In this document: positions 59,812 to 64,000 of the stretch, piece by piece | Numbering within the stretch: the first letter of the stretch is position 1 | How the letters are laid out: every line of letters begins with the position of its first letter | From: SZUA-430 sp965227535 | Lineage (GTDB): Bacteria; Pseudomonadota; Alphaproteobacteria; Micropepsales; Micropepsaceae | Direction of reading: 5' to 3' | DNA: 64,000 bases | NCBI GenBank assembly: GCA_965227535.1 | Contig: OZ245761.1 | Span: 1,798,001 to 1,862,000, forward strand | Notes under the pieces: generated by a model | What the model saw: the letters and a program-made list of their open reading frames with translations, nothing else | Database searches by the model: none | Told to the model about the DNA's origin: nothing | Program-made: the position numbers and the translations under genes

Positions 59812-60078
59812 ATGGGCATAAGCCTCAAGCTCATCGAGACTTACGCGGGGACCACATTCTTAGTCCTGCTAGGCGTTGCAGCTTTGCTGACGATCGCCGC
59901 CGTGATGATCACGATTGAGCAATACACCGCAGGCCGCAAAGCCACGGCGGATCAAGCGAATGTGGATCGCCTTCAGAACCACTTTCGCCGGGTCAAGTGG
60001 TTGTCATGGGCGGCAGCGAACACCGCCGCCGTCGCATTCGTGGTGATGGCCGTCGCCCGCTTTTACGGTGGCGACTAA
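59812..60078 (+). CDS. Small two-helix membrane protein (88 aa)
   Basis: Two hydrophobic segments (about residues 14-36, GTTFLVLLGVAALLTIAAVMI, and 62-82, WLSWAAANTAAVAFVVMAVA) joined by a polar helix (TAGRKATADQANVDRLQNHFRRVK). Unknown function. Its stop codon overlaps the stop codon of the convergent YjbR-type gene by four bases. Confidence 0.62.
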   Translation: MGISLKLIETYAGTTFLVLLGVAALLTIAAVMITIEQYTAGRKATADQANVDRLQNHFRRVKWLSWAAANTAAVAFVVMAVARFYGGD

Positions 60079-60527
60079 GTACGCCGGCCACGCTTCGGCG
60101 CGGCGTCGGGCACAGCCTCCAGGGACTTCTGCAGTTTCTTCGGCGCCTGCCGCCGCCATGCGACTTGAAGACGATGCGTCAACTCCGCATCGTCGATCTT
60201 CGGTAGCCGCACCAACACTGCGGGCCAGCCTTTGTAATGGTCGGTCTCGAAATAGATGTCGCTGTTCATCTCCATGAGGAATTCCTTCTCCTCAAGATTG
60301 CACATGACGACCAGAACGCCGGGCTCGCGAACGCGCGCCAAGAACTTCCCCATCACCTTCAGGCTGGGCATCCCATAGGACGGCGCCTCTTCGACCCCCG
60401 GCAACTTCGCCGCCGCGATCAATTTCTTCACCCGCGCGAGGTCCTTAGACAGATCGCGCATCGACGCCTTAGGCGCAGCCGCCTTCGTCTTCGCTTTGCT
60501 TTTGGGGGCAGGTTTCGATTTCGCCAT
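60075..60527 (-). CDS. MmcQ/YjbR family protein (150 aa)
   Basis: Lys/Ala-rich N-terminus (MAKSKPAPKSKAKTKAAAPK), then LIAAAKLPGVEEAPSYGMPSLKVMGKFLARVREPGVLVVMCNLEEKEFLM, the YjbR/MmcQ double-wing DNA-binding-like fold, and DHYKGWPAVLVRLPKIDDAELTHRLQVAWRRQAPKKL. The family may bind DNA; the role is unproven. Divergent from the amidase gene. Confidence 0.8.
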   Translation of the reverse strand: MAKSKPAPKSKAKTKAAAPKASMRDLSKDLARVKKLIAAAKLPGVEEAPSYGMPSLKVMGKFLARVREPGVLVVMCNLEEKEFLMEMNSDIYFETDHYKGWPAVLVRLPKIDDAELTHRLQVAWRRQAPKKLQKSLEAVPDAAPKRGRRT

Positions 60528-60629
60528 AGCCGAACCCTCGCACACCGTCCGTTGCGCGTTCAACGCCCCTTGCCCGAAGACGGCCAATCGTCTCCACTCC
60601 GCCCCGCAACTCTGGGGATTCCGCCGACT

Positions 60630-62036
60630 ATGGCCAAGCCGCTCTGGGCGCTCGACGCCACCGAAACCGCACGCCTCATCCGAAAGAAGCAAACCTCCGC
60701 GACCGAGGTTGTCGAAGCCCACCTCGCCCGCCTCGATGCGATGAACCCAAAGCTGAACGCGGTGGTGCGCGCGCTCCACGACGACGCCCGCGCCGAAGCC
60801 GCCGCCGCGGACGAGGCGATCGAATACGGCGACAAGCTCGGCCCCCTGCACGGCGTGCCGATCACGACCAAGATCAACGTCGATCAAGCGGGCCTGCCGA
60901 CCGACAACGGCGTCAAAATGCTGAAAGACCTGATCGCGAAGGAAGACTCGCCCCAGGTCGCCAACCTGCGCGCCGCCGGTGCCATCGTCATCGGCCGCAC
61001 CAACTCGCCGGCCTTTGCGATGCGCGCGACGACGGACAACGCGCTGCACGGCCTCACGCGCAACCCGTGGAACGAAGACGTCACCTGCGGCGGCTCAAGC
61101 GGCGGCGCAGGCGCAAGCCTCGCCGTCGGCATCGGCGCGCTCGCGCAAGGCAACGACATCGGCGGCTCGATCCGCTGGCCTGCGTACTGCAACGGCGTCG
61201 TGGGCCTGCGCCCAACCGTCGGCCGCGTCCCCGCGCACAACCCAAGCGCCGCAGCCCCACGCGCCTTCGCCGCGCAGCTCATGTCGGTGAACGGCCCCAT
61301 GGCGCGCTCCATGCGCGACATTCGCTTAGGCCTCGCGCTGATGTCCGAAGGCGACCCTCGCGATCCGACCTGGGTGCCTGCGCCGCTGAACCCGCCGCCA
61401 TTCAACGCCCCCGTCGGCGTCGCCGTCGCCATTGACGACACGCTGCCCGCGCCGATCAAAGCGACGCTGCGCCGCGCCGCCTCGCACCTCCAAGACGCCG
61501 GCTACGACGTCGAAGAAATCACGCCGCCTGAACTCGAGCGCGTCGCGGCGCTCTGGTCCGAGATCGGCCTCGCCGAAATCGGCGCCCTCCTCCGCCCGCT
61601 GATCCCCAACATCGGCGACGACGGCATGGCGCGCTTCATGGAAGACCTCTGGGATTTGGGCGGCGGCGACGGCATCGACCTCGCCAAATACCAAACGGCC
61701 CTGCGCGTGCGCGAAGTGCTGCTGATGAAGTGGCAAGTCTTCATGGACACGCACCCGCTGATCCTCATGCCATGCTGCGGCGAACTCTCGATCCCCGTCG
61801 GCATGGACACGCAAGGCAAGGACGCCGTTGCGCGCATGCTCAACGCCTTGCGCTTCCAACTCGCGATCCCGGTGTTGGGCCTGCCCAGCCTCGCCGTACC
61901 GATGGGCACGCACGCGAACCTGCCGATCGGCATCCAAATCGTCAGCCGCAAATTCCGCGAAGACCTCTGCCTCGCAGCCGGCGAAATCATCGAAGCGCGC
62001 GAGCCGCCCGTGTGTCCGATCGACGTGAAGTGGTGA
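60630..62036 (+). CDS. Amidase signature family enzyme (468 aa)
   Basis: Catalytic Lys in GPLHGVPITTKINVDQAG, the amidase signature TCGGSSGGAGASLAVGIGALAQGNDIGGSIRWPAYCNGVVGLRPTVGR with the two Ser residues (GSSGG and GGSIR), so the Ser-cisSer-Lys triad is complete. Hydrolyses a C-N amide bond, perhaps a nitrile-derived or aryl amide. No gatCAB partners, so it is not tRNA amidotransferase. Its stop overlaps the transporter GTG by four bases (GTGA), suggesting that the transporter supplies the substrate or exports the product. Confidence 0.9.
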   Translation: MAKPLWALDATETARLIRKKQTSATEVVEAHLARLDAMNPKLNAVVRALHDDARAEAAAADEAIEYGDKLGPLHGVPITTKINVDQAGLPTDNGVKMLKDLIAKEDSPQVANLRAAGAIVIGRTNSPAFAMRATTDNALHGLTRNPWNEDVTCGGSSGGAGASLAVGIGALAQGNDIGGSIRWPAYCNGVVGLRPTVGRVPAHNPSAAAPRAFAAQLMSVNGPMARSMRDIRLGLALMSEGDPRDPTWVPAPLNPPPFNAPVGVAVAIDDTLPAPIKATLRRAASHLQDAGYDVEEITPPELERVAALWSEIGLAEIGALLRPLIPNIGDDGMARFMEDLWDLGGGDGIDLAKYQTALRVREVLLMKWQVFMDTHPLILMPCCGELSIPVGMDTQGKDAVARMLNALRFQLAIPVLGLPSLAVPMGTHANLPIGIQIVSRKFREDLCLAAGEIIEAREPPVCPIDVKW

Positions 62037-63385
62037 CACAACAAGCGGCGCGTCCACTCAGCATCTTCACGATCCTTGCGCTCGGGCAGTTCGCCTTCCC
62101 GCTCGCTGTTGCCTACCTGCCGCTCAATCTTTATCTGACGCGCTATTACGGCGGTGATCTGAAGATGGACATCGCGACCGTGGGCCTCGTGCTCATGATC
62201 GCGCGCCTCGCCGACTTCGTCGTCGATCCCATCATCGGCGCACTCGCCGACCGCTATGGTCACAGCTACGGCAGACGCCGCTTCTGGACCGTTGTCTCGA
62301 TCCCGATCACCCTCCTCGGCGTGGTGCTCACCTTCATGCCGCCGCAAGGCGCGGGCCCAATCTATCTGCTGCTCTCGGTCTCGATTGTCTATTTCGGTTG
62401 GACGATGGCGACGATCGCTTACGGCGCGTGGGGCGCCGAGGCGTCGCCCGACTACGCCGAGCGCACGCGCATCACCGGCATCCGCCAGATCTTCGCGCTC
62501 GTCGGCATCTTGATCGCAAGCCTCGCCCCCATCTTCACCGGCGGCGGCCCCGGCTCACCGAACGGCTTCGCGCCGTTGATGACCGGCCTGGGCTGGCTGG
62601 TCGTCATCATCACGCCGCTCTCGGCTGCACTGCTGATCTGGGTCGTGCCCGAACCGAAAGCAGTCGCGACCGGGATGGTCTCCTGGACACGCGGCGTTAT
62701 GATTGCGGTGCGCAACGGCCCCTTCATGCGCCTGCTAATCTCGATCTTCATCGGCCGCATCGGCGCAGCCGCCAACCTTGCCGTCGTCATCTGGTTCTTC
62801 GAAAAGGGCTTAGACCTCGGCGAAGCCGCCGGCCTCCCCATCCTTGCCTATCTCATCGCCGCCGCACTCGGCGCGCCGCTGTGGATCTGGGCCGGCCACA
62901 AAACCTCAAAGCACGACGCCCTCATCGCGGCCGCTGTCATCGGCGCCGTCGTCTTCGCCTGTCTCTTCTTCATGCCGCCCGGCCACCTCTGGCCGACGTT
63001 TTTCGTGATGATCGCCGCCGGCCTCACCGGATCAGCCTCAGCCACACTCGGCGACTCCATCGCCGCCGACGTCATCGACCTCGATGCCCTGCGCAGCCGC
63101 GAAGCCCGCGCCGGCCTCCTTCTCGCTTTCTGGGGCATCGCCCAAAAAGGCGCGGACGCCGTGGGCGTAGGCCTCGGCCTCTGGATCCTCTGGCTCTTCA
63201 ACTTCAACCCCAACGGCGCGAACGACGAAACAGCACTGCTGGGCCTAAAACTCGCCTACATCGCAGTACCAATAGCCTTCGGCCTAACCTCAGCCGCCTG
63301 CCTCTGGAATTTCCCCCTAACGCCAGCCCGCCAACGCCGCATCAGAGCCCTCCTCGAACGCCGCGCGCGGCGCCTCAACTCGTGA
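62033..63385 (+). CDS. GPH-type MFS sugar/cation symporter
   Basis: 450 residues, about 12 helices. LTRYYGGDLKMDIATVGLVLMIARLADFVVDPIIGALADRYGHSYGRRRFW carries the DxxxG.L.DR...GRRR signature of glycoside-pentoside-hexuronide symporters, and APLWIWAGHKTSKHDAL gives the second-half motif. GTG start overlapping the amidase TGA (GTGA). Likely imports a sugar or small acid with H+ or Na+; the coupled amidase hints that the substrate carries an amide. C-terminal tail is Arg-rich. Confidence 0.88.
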   Translation: MTQQAARPLSIFTILALGQFAFPLAVAYLPLNLYLTRYYGGDLKMDIATVGLVLMIARLADFVVDPIIGALADRYGHSYGRRRFWTVVSIPITLLGVVLTFMPPQGAGPIYLLLSVSIVYFGWTMATIAYGAWGAEASPDYAERTRITGIRQIFALVGILIASLAPIFTGGGPGSPNGFAPLMTGLGWLVVIITPLSAALLIWVVPEPKAVATGMVSWTRGVMIAVRNGPFMRLLISIFIGRIGAAANLAVVIWFFEKGLDLGEAAGLPILAYLIAAALGAPLWIWAGHKTSKHDALIAAAVIGAVVFACLFFMPPGHLWPTFFVMIAAGLTGSASATLGDSIAADVIDLDALRSREARAGLLLAFWGIAQKGADAVGVGLGLWILWLFNFNPNGANDETALLGLKLAYIAVPIAFGLTSAACLWNFPLTPARQRRIRALLERRARRLNS

Positions 63386-63407
63386 CACGCCTCATAGTCA
63401 ACTAACG

Positions 63408-63439
63408 GTGTCATGGTCCGCGTAGGCGGACCATGACAC
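63408..63439. repeat. Perfect 14-bp-stem hairpin after the transporter gene
   Basis: Arms GTGTCATGGTCCGC and GCGGACCATGACAC are exact reverse complements around a four-base loop (GTAG). It begins 23 bases after the stop codon. There is no T-run, so it may stabilise the mRNA 3' end or be a dispersed palindrome rather than a classic terminator. Confidence 0.6.
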
Positions 63440-63478
63440 TCTTGGTGCGGACTGCAGCCTGCCCCGAGAAATCCCGCG

Positions 63479-63508
63479 TTGAAGCCTGAGGATCCGCCCT
63501 GCTACAAT
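63479..63508 (+). promoter_or_regulatory. Sigma-70-type promoter of the last complete gene
   Basis: TTGAAG, 18-base spacer, TACAAT, with the -10 also fitting the GCTACAAT element of alphaproteobacterial promoters. The downstream start is 28 bases after the -10 hexamer. Confidence 0.6.
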
Positions 63509-63535
63509 CAAGTTCGCTTTGGACAGGAGTTGATC

Positions 63536-63925
63536 ATGCAGGCACGATTTGCCCTGGCGCTCTCTGGAACACTTCTCGGCGCGGCGAGCGCTTTCGCCGC
63601 AAACCCGACGGGCGCCGAGTGGAGCGTCGACTACAGCTCCATCCGCGTCCTTCGCCTCAACCCGATGGTCATCGGCGGCGGCATGTCGGGCGACCGGGTC
63701 ATGATCGACATTCACCGCGAAAGCGACAACGTGAAGGGCACGCTGTCGATCAGCTGCGTCGCCGACGAGTATTCGCTTTGGACGGCGGAAAGCCTCTTGC
63801 TGGCGTCCACCCAGCCTCTATCGGAGTGGCCGCTCGCGGCGGAGTTGGCCGCAAGCTACTGCGTGCAAATGGATCACTTGCCCGAAGCCGGCAACCTGAT
63901 GCTGCTCGACATCAAATCCGAATAG
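63536..63925 (+). CDS. Small exported protein of unknown function (129 aa)
   Basis: GGAG precedes the ATG, and the signal peptide reads MQARFALALSGTLLGAASAFAA. The mature part contains WSVDYSSIRVLRLN, GDRVMIDIHRESDNVKGTLSISC and a C-terminal SYCVQMDHLPEAGNLMLLDIKSE, with two Cys that may form a disulfide. No recognised family. Confidence 0.7.
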   Translation: MQARFALALSGTLLGAASAFAANPTGAEWSVDYSSIRVLRLNPMVIGGGMSGDRVMIDIHRESDNVKGTLSISCVADEYSLWTAESLLLASTQPLSEWPLAAELAASYCVQMDHLPEAGNLMLLDIKSE

Positions 63926-63928
63926 CGG

Positions 63929-64000
63929 CTAATCCATCAGCTTCTGCGTCAGATAGGTGTAGTGCCGCGCCCAGCGGTCGGCGTTCATTGCCGGATCGGC
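63929..64000 (-). CDS. 3' end of a leftward gene, cut by the window
   Basis: Reading leftward from 64000, the frame gives 23 residues ending NADRWARHYTYLTQKLMD and a TAG at 63929-63931, only four bases from the convergent gene's stop. Too short to name. Confidence 0.5.
   Translation of the reverse strand, partial: ADPAMNADRWARHYTYLTQKLMD

Overview
The window is chromosomal DNA of a GC-rich, Gram-negative bacterium, most likely an alphaproteobacterium of the Caulobacterales/Hyphomonadaceae kind. This is inferred from high GC, two TonB-dependent receptors, OmpA-type and other outer-membrane barrels, two perfect CtrA-type boxes (TTAA-N7-TTAA), a cobalamin riboswitch upstream of a BtuB-like receptor, tandem LuxR-type regulators, and promoter-like GCTA-rich elements close to start codons. 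I see no rRNA, tRNA, CRISPR array, prophage, integrase or insertion sequence.

Layout. 0-10 kb: 3' end of a dienelactone hydrolase, an outer-membrane barrel, a GNAT enzyme, a TPR protein, a phospholipase C-like/HhH fusion behind clustered CtrA motifs, two lipoproteins, an exported amidohydrolase. 10-19 kb: a possible leader peptide coupled to a Sel1/peptidoglycan-binding membrane protein plus a Cys-rich lipoprotein; an AraC regulator; a class C beta-lactamase-fold hydrolase; a coupled pair of GYF_2 membrane proteins, one with a ClpP-like domain; a globin-like protein. 19-26.5 kb: asd, a DUF2235 hydrolase, a Rieske-type protein lacking both His ligands, a GST with an alpha/beta hydrolase, a PcfJ-domain protein, a TRIC/UPF0126 channel, a voltage-gated cation channel. 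26.7-35 kb: sterol desaturase, class III adenylate cyclase, a flavodoxin behind an FNR-like box, a DUF1801 protein, a CPBP protease, and an Acg-type nitroreductase / 61-residue membrane protein / P-type ATPase operon.

35-47 kb: lipoprotein, OmpA-like porin, B12 riboswitch and btuB, two tandem LuxR-type regulators (one with a 20-bp lux-box-like dyad), a TetR regulator divergent from a large TonB receptor, and a coupled hydrolase/nitronate monooxygenase pair. 47-57.8 kb: an RhlE-type helicase with a long leader and a repetitive basic tail, an HpcH/HpaI aldolase, two related small membrane proteins followed by a secreted NUC1-type nuclease, two CPA2 antiporters with different cytoplasmic regulators (TrkA-N and cyclic-nucleotide-binding), a 142-bp element with 30-bp perfect inverted ends, and an OmpR-type two-component system. 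57.8-64 kb: sulfotransferase, crotonase-fold enzyme, small proteins, a coupled amidase/GPH-transporter pair, and an exported protein.

Cross-cutting signals: the palindrome TTGAACGCCGTTCAA occurs three times, each roughly 95-155 bp upstream of an unrelated gene, which suggests a small unrecognised regulon. Short overlaps of the ATGA or GTGA type mark several translationally coupled pairs. No single locus is clearly a new system. The best candidates are the ligand-swapped Rieske protein, the paired small membrane proteins with the nuclease, the GYF_2 pair, and the palindrome family.
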